From Faeciplasma sp900553675 (GTDB lineage Bacteria; Bacillota; Clostridia; Oscillospirales; Ruminococcaceae): a DNA stretch of 64,000 nt. Both the position numbers and the translations under genes were made by a program. Below the pieces are notes generated by a model that was given only the letters and a program-made list of their open reading frames with translations, was not told where the DNA came from and made no database searches. Where the stretch lies: positions 62,001 through 126,000 of the forward strand of contig CAUAFG010000003.1 of assembly GCA_958428235.1 (NCBI GenBank). The letters run 5' to 3'. Positions within the stretch are counted from its first letter, which is position 1, and every line of letters starts with the position of its first letter. Below are positions 52,579-60,643 of the stretch, in pieces.

Positions 52579-53028
52579 TTACTCCTCGTCGCCTTCAATG
52601 CTTTCGATATCGAATTCCAGATGCTCACCGCAGTTGGGACATTCGATAGAACCTTCGTTTACCATTTCCTCGGTAAGCTCGATGGTGTCGCCGCAGTTGG
52701 GGCATACAGTCTCAAACTCGCAGCAGTCGTCGTCATCGCAGCAATCACAATCGCAGTCGCAATCATCATCGCAGCAGCAATCGTCGTCTTCGTCGTCCTC
52801 ATCGTCTTCACCGTAAAGGTCTTCCTCGATGTCTGAAACGTCCTCGTCGATGGTTTCGCAGAACTCAACGATATCATCAACATCTGAGTCGATGGTGTCA
52901 ACGGTGGTGCATATCTCCTCTAAAAGCTCCTGCATTGCCTTTAAAACTCTGCCGGTAGGCTCGGAAGCGTCGATATTAAGACCGTCCATAAGACCCTTAA
53001 GATACTGCGCTTTTTCGGATAGAATCAT
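52579..53028 (-). CDS. CD1247-like zinc-ribbon protein with Cys/Asp tract
   Basis: The product is 149 aa from the ATG at 53028 (AAAGGAGAAAC upstream). The N-terminal ~70 residues are helical and acidic (MILSEKAQYLKGLMDGLNID opening), as in the CD1247 N-terminal domain family. A tract of alternating Asp and Cys (about residues 77-103, 10 Cys in about 20 residues) follows. The C-terminus has a zinc ribbon CPNCGDTIELTEEM ... CPNCGEHLEF. It follows efp after 28 bases. The tract suggests metal or redox chemistry; role unknown. Confidence 0.8.
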   Translation of the reverse strand: MILSEKAQYLKGLMDGLNIDASEPTGRVLKAMQELLEEICTTVDTIDSDVDDIVEFCETIDEDVSDIEEDLYGEDDEDDEDDDCCCDDDCDCDCDCCDDDDCCEFETVCPNCGDTIELTEEMVNEGSIECPNCGEHLEFDIESIEGDEE

Positions 53029-53056
53029 AATGTTTCTCCTTTCAGGATAAAACCTA

Positions 53057-53617
53057 TCAGTTAGATCTCTGCATATACTCGCCGGTTCTGGTGTCGATTC
53101 TGATAACATCGCCTTCGTTGATGAACAGCGGAACCTTTATCTCAGCGCCGGTTTCGAGGGTTGCGGGCTTGGTTGCATTGGTTGCGGTGTTGCCTGCAAA
53201 GCCGGGGTCGGTCTGAGTAACGGTAAGGTCCACAAAGAAGGGAGGCTCAACGCCGAATACCTTGCCCTTATAGGAAAGGATGGTGCAGACCATGTTTTCC
53301 TTAACGAACTTGAAGTTGTCTCCAACGTCGTTAGGGCTTACGGGAATCTGCTCGTAGGTTTCGGAATCCATGAAGTAGTAAAGCTCGCCGTCGGTGTAGG
53401 AATACTCCATATCTCTTCTTTCAATAAAGGCTGTGGGGAATTTTGCGGTGGGGTTGTAGGACTTTTCAACAACAGAGCCTGTTAAAACGTTCTTGGTCTT
53501 GGTTCTTACAAACGCTGCTCCCTTACCGGGCTTAACGTGCTGGAACTCGATAACCTGCATTACGTTGCCGTCCTCTTCAAATGTTACACCGTTTCTGAAA
53601 TCACCTGCTGTGATCAT
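53057..53617 (-). CDS. efp: translation elongation factor P
   Basis: The product is 186 aa with the three-domain beta fold (KOW-like, then two OB domains). The start MITAGDFRNGVTF and HVKPGKGAAFVRTKTKNV are family signatures. The tip residue of the loop is in KPGKGAA, where Lys is modified in many bacteria. It relieves ribosome stalling at proline runs. AGGAGG-like site upstream of the ATG; promoter at 53725-53753. Confidence 0.96.
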   Translation of the reverse strand: MITAGDFRNGVTFEEDGNVMQVIEFQHVKPGKGAAFVRTKTKNVLTGSVVEKSYNPTAKFPTAFIERRDMEYSYTDGELYYFMDSETYEQIPVSPNDVGDNFKFVKENMVCTILSYKGKVFGVEPPFFVDLTVTQTDPGFAGNTATNATKPATLETGAEIKVPLFINEGDVIRIDTRTGEYMQRSN

Positions 53618-53724
53618 AAAATTGTGTCCTCCGTTTCTTTAGGGCAGCTTAATATATGATCCGCCCATTTCAAATTTATTAGTTTTTTTGCCGCAGAGCT
53701 TATACCTGCGGAAGATTACATTCT

Positions 53725-53753
53725 ATTGTAACCTAAAATCGAAAATAATGCAA
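53725..53753 (-). promoter_or_regulatory. promoter of efp
   Basis: Minus-strand TTGCAT (53748-53753), 17 bases, TACAAT (53725-53730), about 108 bases before the efp start. A small CCGCAG/CTGCGG hairpin lies in the leader (about 53690-53711). Confidence 0.5.
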
Positions 53754-53810
53754 GGGGTTTTAGCAAAGAAATGAATTTTTTATGCTATTTTTTATTCCTT
53801 ATTCAAAAAA

Positions 53811-54878
53811 TCAAAGAGTAATCAGCGATTTTTCGGCAAGTGTCATATTAACGCAGCCGTCCTTCTTGACGATAACAAAGTCTTCAATTCTCACGCCGAA
53901 CTCATCCGGGATATAAATTCCCGGTTCAACGGTGATTATCATGTTCTCCTTAAAGACATGCTCGCTCAGATACGAAGCATTGGGAGCCTCGTGGATCTCC
54001 ATTCCCACGCCGTGACCTAAAGAATGTCCGAACAGCTCGCCATAACCGGCATCCTTTATGATATCCCTTGATACCTTGTCAAGCTCCTTGCCCTTAATGC
54101 CCTCCTTAACGGCGGCAATGCCCTTAAGCTGTGCTTCAAGGACGATATTATAAACCTGCTCCATCTTTTCGGTAGGCTTACCAACGCAGACTGTTCTTGT
54201 CATGTCGCTGTGATATCCGTCGTAGGTTGCGCCGTAGTCCATCAGAACAAAGCTGCCTTCTTTTACAACGGTATCTCCGGGCACGCCGTGAGGCAAAGAC
54301 GTATTTGCGCCGGTCAGCGCGATGGTGTCAAACGACAACGCCTCTGCGCCGTTGCGAAGCATGTAGTAATCAAGGCAGAGCCCGATTTCCTTTTCGGTAA
54401 CGCCCGGCTTGATGAAGTTGAGAACATTCTCGAAAGCGGCTTCGGCAATTCTCTGAGCCTTTATCATCTTGTCCAGCTCGTCCTGAGTTTTTACTATTCT
54501 AAGTTCGCCTATAGCCTTGCTTAAAGCAGACGACGAAACGATAACCGCCGCAGTAATTCTCTCCTTATAGGTGTTGAGCTGTGAAACTGTCATGGTGTCG
54601 CTTTCGATAGCAACCGTCTTAGCTCCGTGCTTCTCCAAGAGAGCGTTTATCTGGTCAAACAGCTTTTCCTGCAAAATGACCTCTGCGCCCTTTACCTTCT
54701 TGGTGGCAGCTTCGATATAGCGGAAGTCGATAATAAGGTATGCCTTGTCCTTGAATGCCAGAACAGTTCCCGCAGAGGACTTCATTCCGGTGAAATATCT
54801 GCGGTTGACGTCGCCGGTGATAAGTGCAGCGTCGATATCGGCGGGCAGTACTTCAAAAAGTCTTTCAAATTTGTTCAT
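53811..54878 (-). CDS. M24-family Xaa-Pro aminopeptidase
   Basis: The product is 355 aa, the size of YqhT-type PepP/PepQ proteins. The metallopeptidase ligands are visible in DYGATYDGYHSDMTRT, GHSLGHGVGMEIHEAP, ITVEPGIYIP and VRIEDF. It releases N-terminal residues ahead of proline. The place directly upstream of efp mirrors other Firmicutes, linking proline handling and translation (known context). Confidence 0.92.
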   Translation of the reverse strand: MNKFERLFEVLPADIDAALITGDVNRRYFTGMKSSAGTVLAFKDKAYLIIDFRYIEAATKKVKGAEVILQEKLFDQINALLEKHGAKTVAIESDTMTVSQLNTYKERITAAVIVSSSALSKAIGELRIVKTQDELDKMIKAQRIAEAAFENVLNFIKPGVTEKEIGLCLDYYMLRNGAEALSFDTIALTGANTSLPHGVPGDTVVKEGSFVLMDYGATYDGYHSDMTRTVCVGKPTEKMEQVYNIVLEAQLKGIAAVKEGIKGKELDKVSRDIIKDAGYGELFGHSLGHGVGMEIHEAPNASYLSEHVFKENMIITVEPGIYIPDEFGVRIEDFVIVKKDGCVNMTLAEKSLITL

Positions 54879-54898
54879 AATTATATCATCCTTTCATA

Positions 54899-55753
54899 TT
54901 ATTCCAAAAAACTTAGGTAGGATTTTTTCATAGCAAGTGCGTCGAACGACTGCGTTCCTGCGCTTTCGCATATAAAGGTCGGGCTGAGCTGCTTTTTGGC
55001 GATAAGCTCCATCAGCGGCTCGTATTCGGGACCGAACACGCTGTCCTCAAACGTAAGATGCTTAAGCTCGCCGCCCTTTTGAGTGTACTCAATTTTTGAA
55101 AAGTGGGAGTGGAAGCACTTTAGTCTGTCGCTTCCGAGCTTGTTTTCTATTCCGTCTAAAATCTGCTCAAAGGCTTCTTTAGAGTTTACTCCGCCCAGAG
55201 TTCTTGCGTTGAGGTGACCGAAATCTATGCAGGGCAAAAAGCTGTCGTCTAAAGCTGCAAGCTCCATAACCTCTTCAAAATTGCCAAGCTGGTTAATTTT
55301 GCCCATGGTTTCGAGGCAGAAGCGGATATTCTCATATCCCTGCGATACTGCCGCTTTCCTCGCCCGCATTAATGTGTCCTTGGCAAGCTCCAATGCCGCC
55401 TCGCGGGTCATTTTCGAGCAGGAACCGGAGTGTATTACTATCCTCTCCGCACCGATTTTGACAGCCGCTTCGCAGGACTGTAGTATGTAATCTATGCTCT
55501 TATCCCGCTTTTCCGGCTCTACGCTTGAAAGCGAGATGAAGTAGGGCGCGTGCAGCGAAAGGGTTATGCCGTATTCCTCGGCGTTGGCTTTAAGCTTCTG
55601 CGCGGAAGCGTCGGTCACTCTTACCCCCTGACCGCACTGATATTCAAAAGCGTCCAACCCCATTTCGCTTAAGTACTTTGGCATATCCGAGGACGCCTTA
55701 TACTTTTTCAGAAAATCCTCCGCACTTCCGGCAGGACCGAATATTGCGCTCAT
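54899..55753 (-). CDS. AP-endonuclease-like TIM-barrel protein
   Basis: The product is 284 aa. It matches the Xylose isomerase-like/endonuclease IV barrel, with metal-site motifs RIVIHSGSCS, CLETMGKINQ, PCIDFGHLNAR and FHSHFSKIEYTQKG. True Nfo has more of the DNA-contacting residues; sugar-phosphate isomerase-like function cannot be excluded. It starts one base after the yqeG stop, so it is coupled to it. Confidence 0.75.
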   Translation of the reverse strand: MSAIFGPAGSAEDFLKKYKASSDMPKYLSEMGLDAFEYQCGQGVRVTDASAQKLKANAEEYGITLSLHAPYFISLSSVEPEKRDKSIDYILQSCEAAVKIGAERIVIHSGSCSKMTREAALELAKDTLMRARKAAVSQGYENIRFCLETMGKINQLGNFEEVMELAALDDSFLPCIDFGHLNARTLGGVNSKEAFEQILDGIENKLGSDRLKCFHSHFSKIEYTQKGGELKHLTFEDSVFGPEYEPLMELIAKKQLSPTFICESAGTQSFDALAMKKSYLSFLE

Positions 55754-56263
55754 CTACAAGTCGCTCCCTTCTTTTATGATACGTGATTTACGCGGCAGAA
55801 ACGGCTTTTCAAGCGTTCTCTTCACCCTGAACCAAAAGCCGGTTTCGTAAACTATCGGGAATGTGAAAATGCTCCTTACGCCAGCAAGATTGCATCCCAG
55901 AACGTCTGTATATATCTGATCCCCGACCGAGGCGACCTCCCGCTTGTCAACGCCTAATCGCTCGACTGCGCGCTTATATCCGCCTGTCAAGGGCTTTCCG
56001 CCGTCGCAGACGAAATCCAGACCCAGCTCGTCGGAAAAGGGCTTTACACGTTCGTAGTGGTTGTTCGAGAGAATAATCATCTTAAAGTTAATCGCCTTCA
56101 TGCCGTCAAGCCACTGCTTTATTTCAGGCTTTGGGATTGGGTTGTTGTGAGTGGTAAGGGTGTTGTCAAGGTCGATTATCAGCGCGCGGATGTTCTCTTT
56201 TTCCAAGAACTGCGGCGTGATATCGGCGATCGAAGCAAACACATACTTTGGTCTTAAAAGCAT
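55754..56263 (-). CDS. yqeG: YqeG-family HAD phosphatase
   Basis: The product is 169 aa from the ATG at 56263, where GGAGGTCAA stands directly before; the protein then starts MLLRPKYVFASI as in the family. HAD motif I is DLDNTLTTH (two catalytic Asp), motif II ILSNN, and the end has VGDQIYTDV. It is a IIIA-subfamily hydrolase of unknown substrate. A terminator-like hairpin lies just upstream, which may limit readthrough from rpsU. Confidence 0.88.
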   Translation of the reverse strand: MLLRPKYVFASIADITPQFLEKENIRALIIDLDNTLTTHNNPIPKPEIKQWLDGMKAINFKMIILSNNHYERVKPFSDELGLDFVCDGGKPLTGGYKRAVERLGVDKREVASVGDQIYTDVLGCNLAGVRSIFTFPIVYETGFWFRVKRTLEKPFLPRKSRIIKEGSDL

Positions 56264-56278
56264 TTGACCTCCAAAAAC

Positions 56279-56307
56279 AAAAGCGAACAGACATACTGCT
56301 CGCTTTT
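56279..56307 (-). terminator. terminator-like hairpin before yqeG
   Basis: AAAAGCGAGCAG / CTGTTCGCTTTT stem (one G-U) followed on the minus strand by GTTTTTGGAGG, so the T-tract runs into the yqeG ribosome site. It could be the rpsU terminator or an attenuator. Confidence 0.6.
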
Positions 56308-56432
56308 CTTTAAATATACTTATTTTCGACAAAAGTGTTCCAAAATCAGGGATAAAACCCATCGTATAGCGGTTTTGTGCATGATTTTTTGTTTCACTTT
56401 AGGCGTAAATTAGTAATATACATGAGAACGGC

Positions 56433-56606
56433 TTAATATTTGCGCTTACGAGCAGCTTCAGACTTCTTTTTGCGCTTTACCGAAGGCTTTTCGTAATGTT
56501 CTCTTTTACGCACTTCAGCGATAACGCCGTCTCTGGCACAGGATCTCTTGAAACGCTTGAGCGCCGTCTCTAATGATTCATTTTTACCAACACGTACTTC
56601 TGCCAT
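56433..56606 (-). CDS. rpsU: ribosomal protein S21
   Basis: The product is 57 aa: MAEVRVGKNESLETALKRFK and then a basic C-terminus ending KKKSEAARKRKY. It matches bS21, a small-subunit protein near the mRNA exit. The gene is short but has a ribosome site (GGGAGGGAAC before the ATG) and its own consensus promoter. Confidence 0.95.
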   Translation of the reverse strand: MAEVRVGKNESLETALKRFKRSCARDGVIAEVRKREHYEKPSVKRKKKSEAARKRKY

Positions 56607-56686
56607 TTATTGTTCCCTCCCTTTGCCGCATGGGCAGAGGATTTTACATCAGCTATAATCTAACAGCGATAATGTAACTAAATAGC

Positions 56687-56715
56687 ATTATAACCCAAAT
56701 ACGCCGATATGTCAA
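56687..56715 (-). promoter_or_regulatory. consensus promoter of rpsU
   Basis: Perfect minus-strand TTGACA (56710-56715), 17 bases, TATAAT (56687-56692), about 80 bases before the rpsU ATG. Confidence 0.8.
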
Positions 56716-56776
56716 TAGCTATTTTGAAAAATTCACAAATTATTTGTATCCCGAGCTATGTCAAACCAAAAGTGCG

Positions 56777-59182
56777 TCACTTGGCAACTATATTGCAAAG
56801 CTTGCCCTTTACATAAATTTCCTTTACGATGGTCTTTCCGGCAAGCTCGGCGGCTATCTTGTCAAGCGATTTTACGTGTGCAAGAACCTCAGCCTGCTCG
56901 GCATCTGCCGAAACCATAACTCTTTCCTTTATCTTGCCGTTAATCTGAACGGCGATCTCAATTTCATCGTCGGCACACTGAGCTTCGTCGTAAGAACACC
57001 ACTTTGCATCGTGGATATATCCGCCGAAGTTCAGGTTCTGATACATCTCCTCGGCAATATGCGGAGCGAAAGGATAAAGCATAATCAGGAAGTCCTTAAG
57101 CTCGGCGCGATTGATTGAGCCTGCAGCGTAGAAATCGTTGAGTATAGTCATCATGGCGGCGATAGCGGTGTTGAACTTCATGCCGTCGATATCTAAAGTT
57201 ACCTTCTTTATCAGCTTGTGCATCTTAGAAGAAAACTCAGGTCTGTAGCTGTCGCCGTCGACAAGCATATCCGCAAGCGACCATATTCTGTCCAGAAACC
57301 TCTTGCAACCCTTAACGCTTGATTCGCTCCACGGAGCCGCCTTTTCATAGTCGCCCATAAACAGGGTGTAGACCCTTAAAACGTCCGCTCCGTACTCGTT
57401 TATAACGTCCAGCGGGTCAACAACGTTGCCCTTGGATTTGCTCATCTTGTCGCCGTCGGGACCGAGAATAAGTCCCTGCGCGGTGCGCTTCATATAAGGC
57501 TCGTCGGTGTTGACGGCACCTATATCGTAAAGGAACTTATGCCAGAAGCGCGAATAAATCATGTGGCGGGTAACGTGCTCCATGCCGCCGTTGTACCAGT
57601 CTACCGGCATCCAGTAGTCAAGAGCTTCCTTGGAAGCAAGGGCATCCGGATTGTGCGGGTCGCAGTATCTAAGATAATACCACGACGAGCCTGCCCACTG
57701 AGGCATGGTATCGGTTTCGCGCTTTGCGGGAGCACCGCACTTGGGACAGGTGCAGTTTACGAAGGAATCAATCTTTGCAAGAGGGCTTTCGCCGTCTGAA
57801 CCGGGCTCAAAGTTTTCAACCTCGGGCAGCTTCAACGGCAGCTCGTCATACGGAACTGCAACCATTCCGCAATGCTCGCAGTATACTATCGGGATAGGCT
57901 CGCCCCAGTAACGCTGGCGGTTGAACGCCCAATCCTTCATTTTGTACTGAACGCCCTTTTCGCCTAGTCCCTTTTCTTCGAGGAAGGAAAGCATCTTTTC
58001 GATAGAGTCCTTTTTGTTGGTAAGACCGTTGAGAACGCCGGAGTTTATCATCTCGCCGTCGCCGGTGTAGGCTTCCTTTTCTATGTCTCCGCCCTTGATG
58101 ACTTGGATGATATCTATTCCGAATTTCTTTGCAAACTCGTAGTCTCTCTGATCGTGAGCGGGAACTGCCATGATTGCACCCGTGCCGTAGCCCATCATTA
58201 CATAATCGGATATGTAAATGGGAATCTCCTTGCCGTTTACGGGGTTAATAGCCGCTATACCGTCGAGCTTAACGCCGGTTTTGTCCTTTACAAGCTGAGT
58301 TCTTTCAAACTCGGTCTTCTTGGCACACTCAGCCCGGTATGCCTCGACATCAGCCATATTTTTAATCTTATCTTTGTTTTCATCAATAATGGGATGCTCA
58401 GGTGCCATAACCATAAAGGTTACGCCATAGAGAGTGTCGGGACGGGTAGTATATATTCTCAGCTTTTCGTCTATACCCTTAAGCTCAAAGTTTACAAACG
58501 CGCCGGTAGACTTGCCTATCCAGTTTTCCTGCTGAAGCTTGATGTTGGGAAGATAGTCAACCTCCTTCAAGCCTTCAAGCAGCCTGTCGCAGTACTCGGT
58601 TATGCGCAGATACCATACGTCTTTAGACTTCTGAACTATCTGGCTGTGGCAGATATCGCACTTGCCGCCCTGCGAATCCTCATTTGAAAGGACTACCTTG
58701 CAGCTTGGGCAGTAGTTTACAAGGGTCTTATCCTTAAAGGCAAGACCGTGCTCAAACATCTGAAGGAATATCCACTGAGTCCACCTGTAGTAATCCTCAT
58801 CGGTGGTGTCGATAGTGCGCGACCAGTCAAAGGAGAAGCCCACCTTTTTAAGCTGCTCCGAAAAGTGATGTATGTTGTGGTCGGTGGAAATTCTGGGATG
58901 GATACCGGTTTTTATAGCGTAGTTTTCGGCAGGAAGACCGAAGGCGTCAAAGCCTATCGGGAACAGAACGTTATAGCCCTCAAGCCTCTTTTTGCGGGAT
59001 ATTACCTCCAGTCCGGAATAAGCCTTGATATGACCAACGTGCATTCCCGCTCCCGAAGGGTAAGGAAACTCAACTAAGCCGTAAAACTTTTTCTTGCTAT
59101 GGTCGATTTTAGCTTCAAAGGTCTTGTTGTCCTCCCAGTATTTCTGCCATTTGCTTTCTACTGCTTCAAAATTGTATTTCAT
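56777..59182 (-). CDS. leuS: leucyl-tRNA synthetase
   Basis: The product is 801 aa, class I synthetase with HIGH-type motif PYPSGAGMHVGH and KMSKS in LGPDGDKMSKSKGN. The editing domain (about residues 220-400) and a zinc-binding CxxC pair (YCPSCK ... CDICHSQI) are present. It charges tRNA-Leu. No T-box leader is visible in the short gap upstream. Confidence 0.97.
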   Translation of the reverse strand: MKYNFEAVESKWQKYWEDNKTFEAKIDHSKKKFYGLVEFPYPSGAGMHVGHIKAYSGLEVISRKKRLEGYNVLFPIGFDAFGLPAENYAIKTGIHPRISTDHNIHHFSEQLKKVGFSFDWSRTIDTTDEDYYRWTQWIFLQMFEHGLAFKDKTLVNYCPSCKVVLSNEDSQGGKCDICHSQIVQKSKDVWYLRITEYCDRLLEGLKEVDYLPNIKLQQENWIGKSTGAFVNFELKGIDEKLRIYTTRPDTLYGVTFMVMAPEHPIIDENKDKIKNMADVEAYRAECAKKTEFERTQLVKDKTGVKLDGIAAINPVNGKEIPIYISDYVMMGYGTGAIMAVPAHDQRDYEFAKKFGIDIIQVIKGGDIEKEAYTGDGEMINSGVLNGLTNKKDSIEKMLSFLEEKGLGEKGVQYKMKDWAFNRQRYWGEPIPIVYCEHCGMVAVPYDELPLKLPEVENFEPGSDGESPLAKIDSFVNCTCPKCGAPAKRETDTMPQWAGSSWYYLRYCDPHNPDALASKEALDYWMPVDWYNGGMEHVTRHMIYSRFWHKFLYDIGAVNTDEPYMKRTAQGLILGPDGDKMSKSKGNVVDPLDVINEYGADVLRVYTLFMGDYEKAAPWSESSVKGCKRFLDRIWSLADMLVDGDSYRPEFSSKMHKLIKKVTLDIDGMKFNTAIAAMMTILNDFYAAGSINRAELKDFLIMLYPFAPHIAEEMYQNLNFGGYIHDAKWCSYDEAQCADDEIEIAVQINGKIKERVMVSADAEQAEVLAHVKSLDKIAAELAGKTIVKEIYVKGKLCNIVAK

Positions 59183-59252
59183 ACTATCAGTCCTTGTGAA
59201 TAAATTTGCTTTTGTTTACAGTGCCAAAATTTATAGAATAAATTGTAGTATA

Positions 59253-59603
59253 TCACATATATTCGCTGATGTCAACTGCTTCGCCGTCGCCCCACAGCTT
59301 TTCAAGGGCGTAATCCTTTCGGGTGTCCTTGTAGAATACATGAACGATGATATCGCCGTAGTCCATAGCTATCCAGCTTGCACCGTCGAAGCCCTCGATA
59401 TGATCAGGCTTTATCCCCTTTTCGCCGAGCTTAAACTCAACCTCGTCGGCAAGACCGCGTGTGTGGGTGGTTGAAGTACCGTTGGCTATAACAAAATAGT
59501 CCGCGATAATAGTCAGATCGCCTATCTTTATAGCTTTGATGTTTTCGGCTTTCTTGGAGTCAAGAGCCTTGATGATAGCGGATAGTTTTTCTTTCTGTGT
59601 CAT
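59253..59603 (-). CDS. rsfS: ribosome silencing factor RsfS
   Basis: The product is 116 aa of the Iojap/RsfS family: YFVIANGTSTTHTRGLADEV and WIAMDYGDIIVHVF. It blocks subunit joining by binding uL14 in slow growth. It lies between the LCP-like gene and leuS. Confidence 0.93.
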   Translation of the reverse strand: MTQKEKLSAIIKALDSKKAENIKAIKIGDLTIIADYFVIANGTSTTHTRGLADEVEFKLGEKGIKPDHIEGFDGASWIAMDYGDIIVHVFYKDTRKDYALEKLWGDGEAVDISEYM

Positions 59604-59632
59604 GATATCAGTCCTTTATTTAAATATTTCCT

Positions 59633-60619
59633 TTATTTTAAGATTTCTTTTATTTTCGTTTTTTCTGACGGATACTGCTCCATCACGCCGTCTTTAATCG
59701 TAAATCCCAGCTTATCTGCATCAAAGTCGCTCCCCTTTACTCTGAATCGCTCGTTCAGAAGCTTCGCCGCTTTATCTGTTTCCGCCAGATAAAAGCCATT
59801 TTTTGTTGACTGCCCCGGAAGAAGCATGATATTGACATCATCTATTCTGATTCTGTTTGAAAGATTTACAAGCTCCAAAAGCCGGGAGATGTTCATATCC
59901 GTGCCGATTTCATTGGTGATTATGTCCATCAATGCCGCAAACCATTCCACCGCTCCCCTGTCGTTCATCGAGCGTATTATGGAAGCCGTAATCTGAATGA
60001 ACAGCTCTGCCCTTTCCTGACTTCCGTCGGAATATGCTTCACTGTCCGAAGCGATGATACCCGCAACGCTTCCTGCGGCGGTGCGCTTTCCCTTTGCAAG
60101 GGTGTTTTCACCGATTTCGATTGGCTTAGACAGCTTTATCTCGATTCCGCCGAAAGACGACGCTATATGTGAAAGCGCCTCGGCGTCCATCACAAAGCTT
60201 CCGGATATGTCAAGCATTAACGCCCTTGAAACAATATCGCGATATACTCCCGATTCAAAAGCCTGCGATACAGTACCCTCGAAGTTATCCGCGCTTAAAG
60301 CCGTTTCGGGAGGGATTTCAAGGATGTCAAGAGTCTTTTTGTCCTCGTCAAATGTCCACAGCTGCAATCTTGCAAGCTCGTCGCCGTCGGTTACGGATAT
60401 GATTATATTTGTTTTGTTGGAAACGGTTTCGTAGGCGTATCCCATAGAAGCATAGCGCGCATAATCGGAAGGCACGTTTTTCAATAAAGCCTGCTTCCTG
60501 CCCGCGTTCGCCGCAAGTGACAAAAGTATATAGGTTGCAGTTCCCGAAATTATGCAGGATACAAACACCGCAAGCTTAAGCTTTGAAATATATCTTGATT
60601 TTTTCATTAACGCTCTCAC
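59633..60619 (-). CDS. LCP-like (LytR-CpsA-Psr) membrane protein, divergent
   Basis: The product is 328 aa: one N-terminal membrane helix (about residues 17-37), then an LCP-like extracellular domain with LDILEIPPETAL, SFVMDAEALSHIASSFGGI and LNERFRVKG. In active LCP glycosyl-ligases the first motif carries Arg (IPRDT); here it reads IPPET, so the phosphate-binding Arg is missing. It may be a non-catalytic relative. It overlaps the reading space with nadD-yqeK by about 24 bases separation and precedes rsfS. Start GTG 60619 or ATG 60607. Confidence 0.7.
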   Translation of the reverse strand: MRALMKKSRYISKLKLAVFVSCIISGTATYILLSLAANAGRKQALLKNVPSDYARYASMGYAYETVSNKTNIIISVTDGDELARLQLWTFDEDKKTLDILEIPPETALSADNFEGTVSQAFESGVYRDIVSRALMLDISGSFVMDAEALSHIASSFGGIEIKLSKPIEIGENTLAKGKRTAAGSVAGIIASDSEAYSDGSQERAELFIQITASIIRSMNDRGAVEWFAALMDIITNEIGTDMNISRLLELVNLSNRIRIDDVNIMLLPGQSTKNGFYLAETDKAAKLLNERFRVKGSDFDADKLGFTIKDGVMEQYPSEKTKIKEILK

Positions 60620-60643
60620 AAGGGCGGTGATATCCTTAGGTTC

